From: Alphaproteobacteria bacterium
GTDB taxonomy: Bacteria; Pseudomonadota; Alphaproteobacteria; Rs-D84
Assembly (NCBI GenBank): GCA_029051085.1
Contig: JAIDLK010000062.1
Location: 1-13,765, forward strand
Direction: 5' to 3'
Length of the DNA stretch: 13,765 bases
Shown here: positions 5,867 to 13,177 of the stretch, piece by piece
How the letters are laid out: the number at the start of each line of letters is the position of its first letter
Position numbering within the stretch: position 1 is the first letter of the stretch
Notes under the pieces: generated by a model
Databases searched by the model: none
Seen by the model: the letters and a program-made list of their open reading frames with translations, nothing else
What the model was told of the DNA's origin: nothing
Position numbers and translations under genes: made by a program

Positions 5867-6789
5867 TGAATACATGCCCGTTTTTTGGCAAATGCGGCGG
5901 TTGCAAATTTGATTTTGCGGCCGCCGATTATCGTTCGCAAAAACATGCACAGCTGCGCGGCATATCGCCGACGGCCGATGCCGTATGGGTTGCGCCCGGC
6001 GCACGTCGGCGCGTTGACTTTTGCTTTGCCGGTGGCGAGTTTGGGCTGTATTCGGCCGGCTCCAAGGATATTATCCCCGTACGAAATTGTCCGAATGCGG
6101 CCCCGGAAATAAATGCCGTATTACCCGCCTTGGCCGCAATGCCATGGAGTGGTGCAGGCGCCGCGCTGATAACATTGTGCGAAAACGGAATTGATATCGC
6201 GATATCGTCGGATGTTCCGTATTGCAGCGCTGATTTCAAACGTGCGGCGGATGCCTTGCCCGCGATTCGTATTACATGGAATGACAAGGTTATAAAGCAA
6301 ACCGCCGTACCGATTATAAAGTTTGGTGATGTGGCGGTTGAATATCCGATTGGCGCATTTTTACAGCCGGGCAAGCCGGGCGAAGATGCGATACGCGCCA
6401 TGGTTGTATCGGCCGCGGCCGGTGCCCGGCGCGTCGCGGATTTATTTTGCGGGCTGGGGAATTTTACACATGCATTAAAGGCGGATGGTTTTGATATAAC
6501 AGGCCCACACTGTCGGCGTGACCTGTTTAAAAATCCGGTAACACTCGGCATGCTAAAATCATACGACTGTGTTGTGATGGACCCGCCGCGCGCCGGGGCG
6601 GATGCTCAGTGTAAAATACTGGCGAAATCGGATGTGGCGCGCATTATTTATGTATCCTGCAATCCGGCGACCTTTGCACGCGACGCCAAGACATTACAGC
6701 GCGGCGGATATAAAATAACCAGCCTGATTCCGGTCGATCAATTTGTTGGCAGTACGCACTGGGAACTATTCAGCGTTTTTGAGAAATAG
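5866..6789 (+). CDS. RNA (uracil-C5) methyltransferase, TrmA/RlmD (RumA) family
   Basis: This family transfers a methyl group from S-adenosylmethionine to C5 of a uracil in RNA; RlmD acts on 23S rRNA. The 307 residues show C4, C10 and C13 (CPFFGKCGGC) and C75 (RNCPN), the four iron-sulfur cluster ligands of the RlmD branch. The SAM-site motif DLFCGLGNF lies at 192-200, DPPRAGA at 239-245, and the catalytic cysteine C265 in YVSCNPATFARD. The general base is probably E300 (HWE). There is no N-terminal TRAM domain, as in many alphaproteobacterial members. The segment between motif I and RRDLF (201-220) is shorter than I expect, and the acidic residue that normally binds the SAM ribose is not obvious. 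It overlaps the upstream barrel gene by one base. The precise target nucleotide cannot be told from sequence. Confidence 0.88.
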   Translation: MNTCPFFGKCGGCKFDFAAADYRSQKHAQLRGISPTADAVWVAPGARRRVDFCFAGGEFGLYSAGSKDIIPVRNCPNAAPEINAVLPALAAMPWSGAGAALITLCENGIDIAISSDVPYCSADFKRAADALPAIRITWNDKVIKQTAVPIIKFGDVAVEYPIGAFLQPGKPGEDAIRAMVVSAAAGARRVADLFCGLGNFTHALKADGFDITGPHCRRDLFKNPVTLGMLKSYDCVVMDPPRAGADAQCKILAKSDVARIIYVSCNPATFARDAKTLQRGGYKITSLIPVDQFVGSTHWELFSVFEK

Positions 6790-6852
6790 TTCGGAAATCG
6801 TCCCTTTGGGCATGCCCCGTTGCAAACAGTGACGAATGTTTTCAGGGGATAA

Positions 6853-6880
6853 AGAAAACCGCCCGTGGGCGGTTTTTATT
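6853..6880. terminator. Bidirectional terminator between convergent genes
   Basis: CCGCC and GGCGG (6859-6872) form the stem, with an A-rich stretch (AAAGAAAA) on one side and TTTTTATT on the other. It serves the methyltransferase operon on the plus strand and the 106-residue gene on the minus strand, whose stop codon it touches. Confidence 0.85.
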
Positions 6881-7199
6881 AGCGCGCTTTTTGCGCCGCT
6901 TTGAATGTATCCAGCGCCGCTTTCAACGCATCAATCTTTTTCTTTGTGGTGGCCTTGCTGCCCTTGTATGGGTCATAGCTGTCGATGTAAAAGCCGTGCT
7001 CCGTAGAAATGGTTTCATGTTCCAAAATGGAATCAATGCTGGCCATAATTCTTTTCTTCATCGGTGTACCGACCGGTGTTTTGTCAGAAAGCTCGCACAG
7101 CTGCTGGCTTAAATCATTGAATTCTTCAATAAGCGGCTGCTTCCCGGTCATTTTGTTTATTGCATCACGAAATTTCAGTCGAATTTGTTTTGTATTCAT
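6879..7199 (-). CDS. Hypothetical protein, 106 residues
   Basis: I do not recognise this protein. The ATG at 7199 is preceded at a proper distance by GAGGG on the minus strand, better than the upstream in-frame alternative. It has no signal peptide or membrane segment and is predicted cytoplasmic. It is rich in lysine and helix formers: MNTKQIRLKFRDAINK at the start, ELSDKTPVGTPMKKRI in the middle, then a segment with several aromatic residues (HGFYIDSYDPYKG, 69-81), and a basic helical tail (KKKIDALKAALDTFKAAQKAR). The basic C-terminus could bind nucleic acid or simply be a charged helix. It has its own strong doubled promoter and a terminator, so it is expressed independently of rpsU upstream. 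Confidence 0.7.
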   Translation of the reverse strand: MNTKQIRLKFRDAINKMTGKQPLIEEFNDLSQQLCELSDKTPVGTPMKKRIMASIDSILEHETISTEHGFYIDSYDPYKGSKATTKKKIDALKAALDTFKAAQKAR

Positions 7200-7229
7200 G
7201 GTGTTTTTCCCTCTTTTATTATTTATTAT

Positions 7230-7264
7230 AGTATAAGTATAACACAAAAAGTGTCAATTGTCAA
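7230..7264 (-). promoter_or_regulatory. Two overlapping consensus promoters for the 106-residue gene
   Basis: On the minus strand there are two TTGACA hexamers (7264-7259 and 7257-7252) and two TATACT hexamers (7241-7236 and 7235-7230). The distal -35 pairs with the first -10 at 17 bases, and the proximal -35 with the second at 16 bases. Within the spacer, ACAC and GTGT flank a run of five T, a possible operator or chance. All four hexamers are close to sigma-70 consensus. Confidence 0.75.
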
Positions 7265-7283
7265 TGACGGGGCGCCTAAAAAT

Positions 7284-7310
7284 AAAAATCCCCCATTTGG
7301 AGGATTTTTT
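7284..7310 (-). terminator. Intrinsic terminator after rpsU
   Basis: On the minus strand AATCCTCC and GGGGGATT pair (one T-G wobble) around an AAAT loop, followed by TTTATTTTTAGG. On the plus strand the same position is a C-A mismatch, so the minus direction is favoured, as expected for rpsU. Confidence 0.8.
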
Positions 7311-7313
7311 GAA

Positions 7314-7520
7314 TTAGAAACCAAAGACCATTCTTTGTTTCGACTGACGCTTCTTTTCGTTGCGTACAGCTTCTTCTTTCAAACGCTTGCGCTTTGTTGT
7401 GGGTTTTTCGTAACGCTGGCGTTCTTTCATTTCGCGATACAGACCTTCTTTCTGAGATTTACGTTTTGCAACGCGCAGAGCCTGTTCAACGTTATTGTCG
7501 CGAACCAGAACCTTTACCAT
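7314..7520 (-). CDS. rpsU: 30S ribosomal protein bS21
   Basis: bS21 is a small, very basic protein of the 30S platform, near the 3' end of 16S rRNA, and helps in initiation on natural mRNAs. The 68 residues show the typical N-terminus VKVLVRDNNVEQALRVAKRK, then KEGLYREMKERQRYEKPTTKRKR, and a basic tail. A strong GGGGGTG ribosome binding site lies before ATG 7520. It lies 42 bases downstream of tRNA-Ala in the same direction with no terminator between them, so the two are probably co-transcribed from the promoter at 7679-7651. Confidence 0.96.
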   Translation of the reverse strand: MVKVLVRDNNVEQALRVAKRKSQKEGLYREMKERQRYEKPTTKRKRLKEEAVRNEKKRQSKQRMVFGF

Positions 7521-7562
7521 ACTTAATTCACCCCCTTTGCGGCGTTTTTTCTTTTGTTATCT

Positions 7563-7638
7563 TGGTGGAGCCAATCAGACTCGAACTGACGACCCCCTGC
7601 TTGCAAAGCAGGTGCTCTACCAACTGAGCTATGACCCC
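7563..7638 (-). tRNA. tRNA-Ala (anticodon UGC)
   Basis: This is a full cloverleaf of 76 bases including an encoded CCA. The acceptor GGGGTCA pairs with TGGCTCC with two G-U pairs. The D arm reads AGCTCAGTTGGTAGAGC. The anticodon stem CTGCT/AGCAG encloses the loop TTGCA with anticodon TGC in the usual TTTGCAA context, and the T arm reads GTTCGAGTC. The discriminator is A. It reads all GCN codons with wobble. It is the first product of the unit leading to rpsU. Confidence 0.95.
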
Positions 7639-7650
7639 AATGCGGAATGC

Positions 7651-7679
7651 ATTCTATATTTTTATTGGCGGCTTGTCAA
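7651..7679 (-). promoter_or_regulatory. Promoter for tRNA-Ala and rpsU
   Basis: On the minus strand a perfect TTGACA (7679-7674) and TAGAAT (7656-7651, 5 of 6) are separated by 17 bases. Transcription would start around 7644, six bases before the mature tRNA 5' end. Confidence 0.8.
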
Positions 7680-7692
7680 TAAAATCTTTGGG

Positions 7693-7721
7693 TGGACAGA
7701 TTTTTATCCGGTGAATATAAT
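7693..7721 (+). promoter_or_regulatory. Promoter for the ABC exporter, placing transcription start at the ATG
   Basis: TGGACA (7693-7698, 5 of 6) and a perfect TATAAT (7716-7721) are 17 bases apart. The ATG at 7728 lies seven bases after the -10, where transcription should start. This implies a leaderless mRNA and rules against the in-frame GTG at 7692, which falls in the -35. Confidence 0.7.
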
Positions 7722-7727
7722 GCGGAC

Positions 7728-9569
7728 ATGTCTAAAATATCAGAAAAATTAAAACGTATTGTAACGCCGGATGCCGATGCAGGCCGGATTAAATGGTCTT
7801 TGTACGGGCGTGTCTGGCGCGAGATAGGGCGGCCTTATGTAAAATGGCTGGTGCTGGGTATTTTGTTTACAGTTCTGGCCGCCGGTGCCGAAGGGTATAC
7901 GATAACGCTGGTCCAGCAGGTCGTGGACAAGGCGTTCATCGGCAAAAGCATGGATGCAATATATTTTCTGGGCGGCCAGATTATATTGGCGTTTGGGATA
8001 AAGGGTGTTTTTACATATGCCAAGGCTTTGGTTATGTCCAAAGGTGGCCTGATGGCGCATGCGGGGCTGCAGAACAAGATTTTCCGTCATATGATGCGGA
8101 TGAATCTGTCGCGCTTTTATGGCGATGGAATCGGTAAAAACCTGAACTATTTCACGGTGCAAAGCGGCGCGGTGTTAAGCCTGGTGACAACAACGGTATT
8201 AAAGCTGGTTCAGAATGTCGCAACACTGGCGATGACGTTGGCGCTGATGTTTTGGTATGCGCCGCAGATGTGTGTTGTTTTAATGTTCCTGGCTCCGGCG
8301 ATAATGATTCCGATGTCGATTATTATGCGCAAGCGCAGAAAACTGTCACGCCAGTCTTTTAAGATTGCAAACAATGTAACCCAGCGTTTAAACCAGACAC
8401 TGCACGGGATAAAAACAATTCAGGCCTTTACCGGCGAGTCTCGCGAGGAAAAGCAGTTCGCAAGCGTCGTAAACGATTCGGTTGTAAATTCTTATAAAAG
8501 CACCCAGGCCAATGCTCTGCGTTCGCCATTGATGGAATTTATGATATCTATCGGTTTGTGTATTGCCATGATTATGGGCGGGCACTTTATTGCATCGGGC
8601 CAGATTACGACGGGTGACTTTACGGCGTTCTTGTTGGCGTTGACCGCGGCGTATAAGCCTGCAAAAAGCATTACCGGTACCGGTGACACGGTTCAGCATG
8701 GCCTTCTGGCGGCCGAGGTGCTGTTTGAGTTCCTTGACAGCAAGCCTGATATCATAGATGCGCCGGCGGCTGAAACGCTGCATGGGTCAAAAATGTCCGT
8801 CGCATTTGACAACGTATCATTTGAATATACCCCGGGCGAGCCTGTTTTGAAAGATATCAGCCTTAACGTGCCTGCGGGTAAGGTTTGTGCACTGGTCGGG
8901 CCATCCGGTGGCGGCAAGACAACTTTGTTTAATTTGCTGCAACGTTTTTATGAACCGCAATTTGGAAAAATCACAATAAACAGAAAAGACATTCGCAAAT
9001 ATACGATGCAGTCCCTGCGCGATAATATTGCCGAGGTGTCACAAAGCGTATTTTTGTTTAATATGAGCATTGCGGACAATATAAAATATGGCAACCCAAA
9101 CGCAACAGATGAGCAGGTTATCGCCGCTGCACGTGCCGCCAATGCGCATGACTTTATTATGGAGTTTCCCGACGGCTATGATACAAATGTCGGCGAGGGC
9201 GGCGCACTGCTGTCCGGCGGCCAGCGCCAGCGTATCGCAATCGCGCGTGCAATTTTAAAAGATGCGCCCATACTTCTTCTGGACGAGGCGACATCCGCCC
9301 TTGATACACAAAGTGAAAAGTTGATACAGACGGCATTAAAAGACCTGATGCGCGGTCGCACGACATTTGTAATCGCACACAGATTATCAACTGTCTTGGA
9401 TGCGGATATAATATGCGTCATCAAAGACGGACAGATTGTAGAGCAGGGGACTGATACAGAGTTGTGCTGTGCCGGTGGCGAGTACCAGCGTCTGCGTGAT
9501 ATTCAGTTTTCAACAAATAACCGGGAGAGAGCAGCAAACAAGAAAAGGAAAAAAGTAGATGACAAATAA
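7728..9569 (+). CDS. MsbA-type ABC exporter (fused membrane and ATPase domains)
   Basis: This is a half-transporter of 613 residues that would work as a homodimer in the inner membrane, exporting a lipid, peptide or drug by ATP hydrolysis. The N-terminal part (to about 310) holds about six membrane segments, for example WLVLGILFTVLAAGAEGYTI and MCVVLMFLAPAIMIPMSII. The ATPase part carries Walker A GPSGGGKTT (from 391), the signature LSGGQ (495-499), Walker B ILLLDEATSALD with D519 and E520, and the H-loop H551 (IAHRLST), so it should be active. It looks close to the MsbA lipid A flippase group, but the substrate cannot be fixed from sequence. The start is set at ATG 7728 by the promoter position. 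The basic tail (about 590-613) overlaps the next gene by 11 bases, implying coupled translation. Confidence 0.9.
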   Translation: MSKISEKLKRIVTPDADAGRIKWSLYGRVWREIGRPYVKWLVLGILFTVLAAGAEGYTITLVQQVVDKAFIGKSMDAIYFLGGQIILAFGIKGVFTYAKALVMSKGGLMAHAGLQNKIFRHMMRMNLSRFYGDGIGKNLNYFTVQSGAVLSLVTTTVLKLVQNVATLAMTLALMFWYAPQMCVVLMFLAPAIMIPMSIIMRKRRKLSRQSFKIANNVTQRLNQTLHGIKTIQAFTGESREEKQFASVVNDSVVNSYKSTQANALRSPLMEFMISIGLCIAMIMGGHFIASGQITTGDFTAFLLALTAAYKPAKSITGTGDTVQHGLLAAEVLFEFLDSKPDIIDAPAAETLHGSKMSVAFDNVSFEYTPGEPVLKDISLNVPAGKVCALVGPSGGGKTTLFNLLQRFYEPQFGKITINRKDIRKYTMQSLRDNIAEVSQSVFLFNMSIADNIKYGNPNATDEQVIAAARAANAHDFIMEFPDGYDTNVGEGGALLSGGQRQRIAIARAILKDAPILLLDEATSALDTQSEKLIQTALKDLMRGRTTFVIAHRLSTVLDADIICVIKDGQIVEQGTDTELCCAGGEYQRLRDIQFSTNNRERAANKKRKKVDDK

Positions 9570-10908
9570 AGATGATATGAATACCCGGGTCCAAGCACTG
9601 GCGGCGCAGTTGGAACAGATGCGCACTGATATGTATAAGCTGGTCGATAATGCGATTTTAAACATTGCGCGTACATGCGCGGGCATGTCGCCGGAAATGT
9701 TTGAAGAGGTTATCTCGTCCGTATTCCATCCGCTGGAATCCGCCGCGGCCGCCGCTGCGGCGTCGCGGCCGGCCGCGACAAAAAAGCGTCCTGGTCGCAA
9801 AGCGGTATGGTCGCGGTCGTCAGATAAATCGCTGCGCTGCGCGTATTACGAACGCCGCCGCAAAGGTCAGGATATAGAACCCGAACTGGAGGCGGAGCTG
9901 GTACGTCGTTTCCCGACATATGATGCCGCGACGCATACGTTCACAGGTCGTGCGGGAAAAGAATCCGCCAAGGAAAAAGTTGAAAAAACACCGCGCGTTT
10001 GCACGCCGCGTCCGTATAAAGACCTAAGCAACAATGAGATAATGCTAAAGTATCATTCCGCGCGTATGGCGGGTGACCCGATTGAGGATGCGCTGCACGT
10101 GGAGCTAAAGCGCCGTTATCCAAATCGCTATGATGCGCAAAATCGTGTTTTGCCGGACCGGAAAAAGACCGGCCAAAAGAAAAAGTCGTTGCGAGAACTT
10201 ACGGATGCAACACTGAAAACCAAGTATTACAATGCGCGTAAATCGGGCAATATCCCGGCGGAGTTGAATGAAGAGCTGGCCCGTCGCTTCCCGGCATATA
10301 ATAAAGAAACACGTGAATTTGTTAATTTATGTGGCGGGTATCGTATCGCCACCCCGGAAGATATTGCCGAAATGGAGCGTGCCCAAGCGGCAAAAGCCGC
10401 GCGTCGTCGCGCAGAAGAGCGGGCGAAAAAAAATGCCGTGAGTGCCGCCGCCAAGGCCGCCGATAAATCTAAGGCCACCGCGCCTGTGGCGGATACCGTG
10501 CCGACGTCGGAAAATGAGCTGGTTGTAACGGCCATGCGTACAAAAATATCACAGGACGGCGTACACCACGATGTGTTTGTAAATGGCAAATGCATCCTGC
10601 GCAATCATATCGATACCCAGATTCAGGTATTTTTGAACGGAACAATTCTTGGAGTATATGGTCGCGTGACGGATATTCCGAATTTACCCAGCAGTCCTTC
10701 TTGGCAGGTTTATGATACGAATATGAAACGCCGCACTTTTTCACAGGTGCACCCGTTTACCAAGAAAAGTGTTTACATCAAAAACATTTTGCCACTTCCG
10801 GAAGACCAGCTGTCACTAGAGGTCAGCAACAAGATGCGCATAATCTTACGCGAGCGCATATCCGACCGGATATTTAGAATCGCAAACGAAAGTGAAAAAC
10901 AAAAATAA
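9559..10908 (+). CDS. Basic protein with three about 40-residue internal repeats (unrecognised)
   Basis: I do not recognise this 449-residue protein. AGGAAAAAAG before ATG 9559 is a good ribosome binding site. Layout: a helical, possibly coiled-coil N-terminus (8-38); an alanine run and basic linker with KKRPGRKA (61-82); three repeats at about 88-128, 157-198 and 215-255; a charged alanine/lysine helix (266-305); and a mixed C-terminal domain with several strands (320-449). Each repeat follows the plan (S/T)-(D/N)-x-x-L/I-x-x-x-Y-x-x-R-x-x-G-x-x-I-x-x-x-L-x-x-E-L-x-R-R-(F/Y)-P-x-Y(D/N), ending in a short loop. The RRFP-Y core and basic linkers suggest RNA or DNA binding, which is inference. 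There is no signal peptide or membrane segment. It overlaps the exporter gene by 11 bases, so the two are made together. Confidence 0.8.
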   Translation: MTNKDDMNTRVQALAAQLEQMRTDMYKLVDNAILNIARTCAGMSPEMFEEVISSVFHPLESAAAAAAASRPAATKKRPGRKAVWSRSSDKSLRCAYYERRRKGQDIEPELEAELVRRFPTYDAATHTFTGRAGKESAKEKVEKTPRVCTPRPYKDLSNNEIMLKYHSARMAGDPIEDALHVELKRRYPNRYDAQNRVLPDRKKTGQKKKSLRELTDATLKTKYYNARKSGNIPAELNEELARRFPAYNKETREFVNLCGGYRIATPEDIAEMERAQAAKAARRRAEERAKKNAVSAAAKAADKSKATAPVADTVPTSENELVVTAMRTKISQDGVHHDVFVNGKCILRNHIDTQIQVFLNGTILGVYGRVTDIPNLPSSPSWQVYDTNMKRRTFSQVHPFTKKSVYIKNILPLPEDQLSLEVSNKMRIILRERISDRIFRIANESEKQK

Positions 10909-10939
10909 AGAAACGGGGCACTGCCCCGTTTCTTTATTT
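10903..10939. terminator. Long bidirectional terminator between the repeat-protein gene and clpB
   Basis: AATAAAGAAACGGGGC (10904-10919) and its exact inverse (10923-10938) form a perfect 16-bp stem with the loop ACT. The T-rich ends serve both directions. The TAA stop of the 449-residue gene is inside the stem. Confidence 0.9.
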
Positions 10940-10948
10940 TGCCCGCTT

Positions 10949-13006
10949 TTATTTTACAACAAGCTCTTTGCCCTTAACGTCAACCTCTACGGTGCCGCCG
11001 TCGACTATCTGTCCGGATAAAATTAAATCTGCAATTTTATCCTCTACATTCGACATAATCAGACGTTTCAAGGGACGCGCACCAAATGCCGGGTCGTATC
11101 CATGCTCGGCCAGCCATTTTACGGCCTTGTCCGAAACATGCAGCTGTATGTGGCGCTCTGCCAGACGCTTTTCAAGATTCTTCAGCTGAATCTTTACAAT
11201 TCCGGCCATCACATCCTTGCCTAGCTCATTAAAGAATACAATCTCGTCAATACGGTTGATAAATTCCGGTCGGAAATGTTTCTTTACAGCCTCCATATCG
11301 GGCAGATTGCTTGTCATTATAATGATAGTGTTAGAGAAGTTCACAACATGCCCCTGGCCGTCGGTTAAGCGTCCATCATCCAGTATCTGCAGGAATACAT
11401 TGAACACGTCGGGATTCGCTTTTTCAATTTCATCAAACAGCAACACCTGATACGGGCGCCGGCGCACGCTTTCGGTCAGGACGCCTCCCTGTTCATATCC
11501 TACATACCCCGGGGGACTGCCAATCAGGCGGGATACGCTGTGCGGTTCCATATATTCGCTCATGTCAATGCGGGTCATGGCGGTGTCATCGTGGAACAGA
11601 TATTCAGCCAGTGCCTTTGCAACCTCGGTCTTGCCGACACCGGTCGGCCCCAGGAACATAAAGCTGCCCGCCGGTCGGCGCGGATCGGACAGGCCCGCGC
11701 GGCTGCGTCGTATTGCGCGTGCGATTACGTTCAGTGCTAAATCCTGGCCAACCACGCGATTGCGCAGCTCATCCTCGATATTCAACAGTTTGCTTTGCTC
11801 TTCACCGCTTAGCTTGTCCGCAGGAACACCGGTCCATTTGCTAACCACGGCGGCGATATGTTCCGGCAGCACCGTCTTGTATTCACGTGCGTCGGCATTC
11901 ATTTTTTTGATTTCTTCTTCCAGCTGTGGAATCTTGCCGTATTGCAGTGCCGATGCCTTTTCATAATCACCGTTGCGCATGGCGGTTGCCACTTCGGCCT
12001 TGGCCGCATCCAATGCCGCCATTGCATCCGATAGTGCACGCATCTTTTTCTGCTCGGCCTGCCATTCTTCGGTCAGTGCTTTCGATTCGGCCTCTGTTTC
12101 TTTTATAATCCCGTCCAGCTCTTTCAGACGCTTTTTTGATTCCTCATCTTTTTCTTTTTTAAGGGCCTGTTGCTCTATCTTCATCTGCATCAGTTTTCGG
12201 TCAACCTCGTCCAGTTTATCCGGTTTTGATGCTATTTCTATGCGCACACGTGCGGCCGCTTCGTCAATCAGGTCAATCGCTTTGTCCGGCAGAAAGCGGT
12301 CGGTAATATAACGGTCGGACAGCTTTACCGCCGATACCAGCGCGGCATCCGCAATACGCACACCATGGTGCCCCTCGTATTTTTCTTTTAGACCGCGCAT
12401 GATGGAAACAGTGTCTTCAACACTGGGCTCATCAACGTATACAGGCTGAAAGCGTCGGGCCAAGGCCGGGTCTTTTTCAATATACTGGCGATATTCGTCC
12501 AGTGTTGTCGCGCCCAGACAGTGCAGCTCGCCACGCGCCAGCATCGGTTTTAACAGATTGCCGGCATCCATACTGCCTTCGCCTTTGCCGGCACCGACCA
12601 ATGTGTGCAATTCGTCAATGAATAAAATAATCTGGCCGTTGGAATCTTTTACCGCCTTTAATATGGCCTTCAGACGTCCTTCGAACTGGCCGCGAAACAT
12701 TGCGCCCGCCATCAGGGCCCCCATATCCAGGCTTAACAGCTTTTTATTTAACAGATTTTCCGGCACGTCACCCGTGATAATACGCGTGGCCAGGCCTTCT
12801 ACAATCGCTGTTTTCCCAACACCCGGATTTCCGATTAACACGGGATTGTTTTTTGTTCTCCGCGACAGCACCTGTATGGTCCGCCGAATTTCTTCGTCAC
12901 GTCCGATAACAGGGTCCAGTTTGCCGTCCGCCGCCAACTTGGTAAAATCGGTGGTATATTTCGCAATGGCCTGTTCGGGCGTTTCCTGCATTTCTTCTGG
13001 ATTCAT
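10949..13006 (-). CDS. clpB: ATP-dependent disaggregase ClpB, form lacking the N-terminal domain
   Basis: ClpB is a hexameric AAA+ ring that, with DnaK, pulls polypeptides out of aggregates after heat stress. This protein has 685 residues, whereas typical ClpB has about 860. The Clp_N domain (about 150 residues) is absent and the protein starts just before the first ATPase domain. Visible parts: Walker A GNPGVGKT (59-66), Walker B ILFIDE (127-132), first pore loop GAMFRG (101-106), the coiled-coil middle domain (about 260-380), second Walker A GPTGVGKT (453-460), Walker B LLFDE (522-526) and second pore loop GYVGYEQGG (500-508). The middle domain identifies ClpB rather than ClpA. A perfect AGGAGG precedes the ATG and a heat-shock promoter lies upstream, so this is a true start. 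Between TSNL (565-568) and FRPEFINR (578-585) about 20 residues usual in ClpB are missing. Confidence 0.95.
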   Translation of the reverse strand: MNPEEMQETPEQAIAKYTTDFTKLAADGKLDPVIGRDEEIRRTIQVLSRRTKNNPVLIGNPGVGKTAIVEGLATRIITGDVPENLLNKKLLSLDMGALMAGAMFRGQFEGRLKAILKAVKDSNGQIILFIDELHTLVGAGKGEGSMDAGNLLKPMLARGELHCLGATTLDEYRQYIEKDPALARRFQPVYVDEPSVEDTVSIMRGLKEKYEGHHGVRIADAALVSAVKLSDRYITDRFLPDKAIDLIDEAAARVRIEIASKPDKLDEVDRKLMQMKIEQQALKKEKDEESKKRLKELDGIIKETEAESKALTEEWQAEQKKMRALSDAMAALDAAKAEVATAMRNGDYEKASALQYGKIPQLEEEIKKMNADAREYKTVLPEHIAAVVSKWTGVPADKLSGEEQSKLLNIEDELRNRVVGQDLALNVIARAIRRSRAGLSDPRRPAGSFMFLGPTGVGKTEVAKALAEYLFHDDTAMTRIDMSEYMEPHSVSRLIGSPPGYVGYEQGGVLTESVRRRPYQVLLFDEIEKANPDVFNVFLQILDDGRLTDGQGHVVNFSNTIIIMTSNLPDMEAVKKHFRPEFINRIDEIVFFNELGKDVMAGIVKIQLKNLEKRLAERHIQLHVSDKAVKWLAEHGYDPAFGARPLKRLIMSNVEDKIADLILSGQIVDGGTVEVDVKGKELVVK

Positions 13007-13040
13007 AAAATCCTCCTATTATTTGTTATTGTTAACAGAT

Positions 13041-13068
13041 ATATAGTGGCAGTTTTTTCCATTTCAAG
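13041..13068 (-). promoter_or_regulatory. RpoH (heat-shock sigma) promoter for clpB
   Basis: On the minus strand CTTGAAA (13068-13062) is a perfect heat-shock -35 and CCACTATAT (13049-13041) approximates the CCCCATNT -10, with 12 bases between. It lies about 35 bases before the clpB ATG. This matches the known RpoH control of clpB. Confidence 0.7.
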
Positions 13069-13121
13069 TTATAGGAAACATCGCCGTTGACAGGTAGTTG
13101 ATAAATATGTGAAAACATTAC

Positions 13122-13149
13122 TTGACTTTTTTTGTTTTTTGTTATAAAT
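13122..13149 (+). promoter_or_regulatory. Candidate rpmB promoter
   Basis: TTGACT (13122-13127) and TATAAAT (13143-13149) are 15-16 bases apart, in the T-rich stretch about 30 bases before the rpmB ATG. A TTGACA at 13087-13092 further upstream has no good partner. Confidence 0.5.
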
Positions 13150-13177
13150 TGAGCCCCAGTTATCAAAGGATTATATT

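Noticed and set aside
5928..6551. Minus-strand frame of 207 residues opposite the RNA methyltransferase
   Set aside because: It lies antisense to a gene with intact family motifs, and has no promoter or ribosome binding site.
6786..6860. Minus-strand peptide containing SPENIRHCLQRGMPKGTISE
   Set aside because: It looks protein-like but runs into the terminator and the 106-residue gene in another frame, with no start codon. Too short and unsupported to call even a pseudogene.
7495..7752. Plus-strand frame containing GGANQTRTDDPLLAKQ
   Set aside because: This is the well-known spurious translation of the antisense strand of a tRNA gene, here tRNA-Ala.
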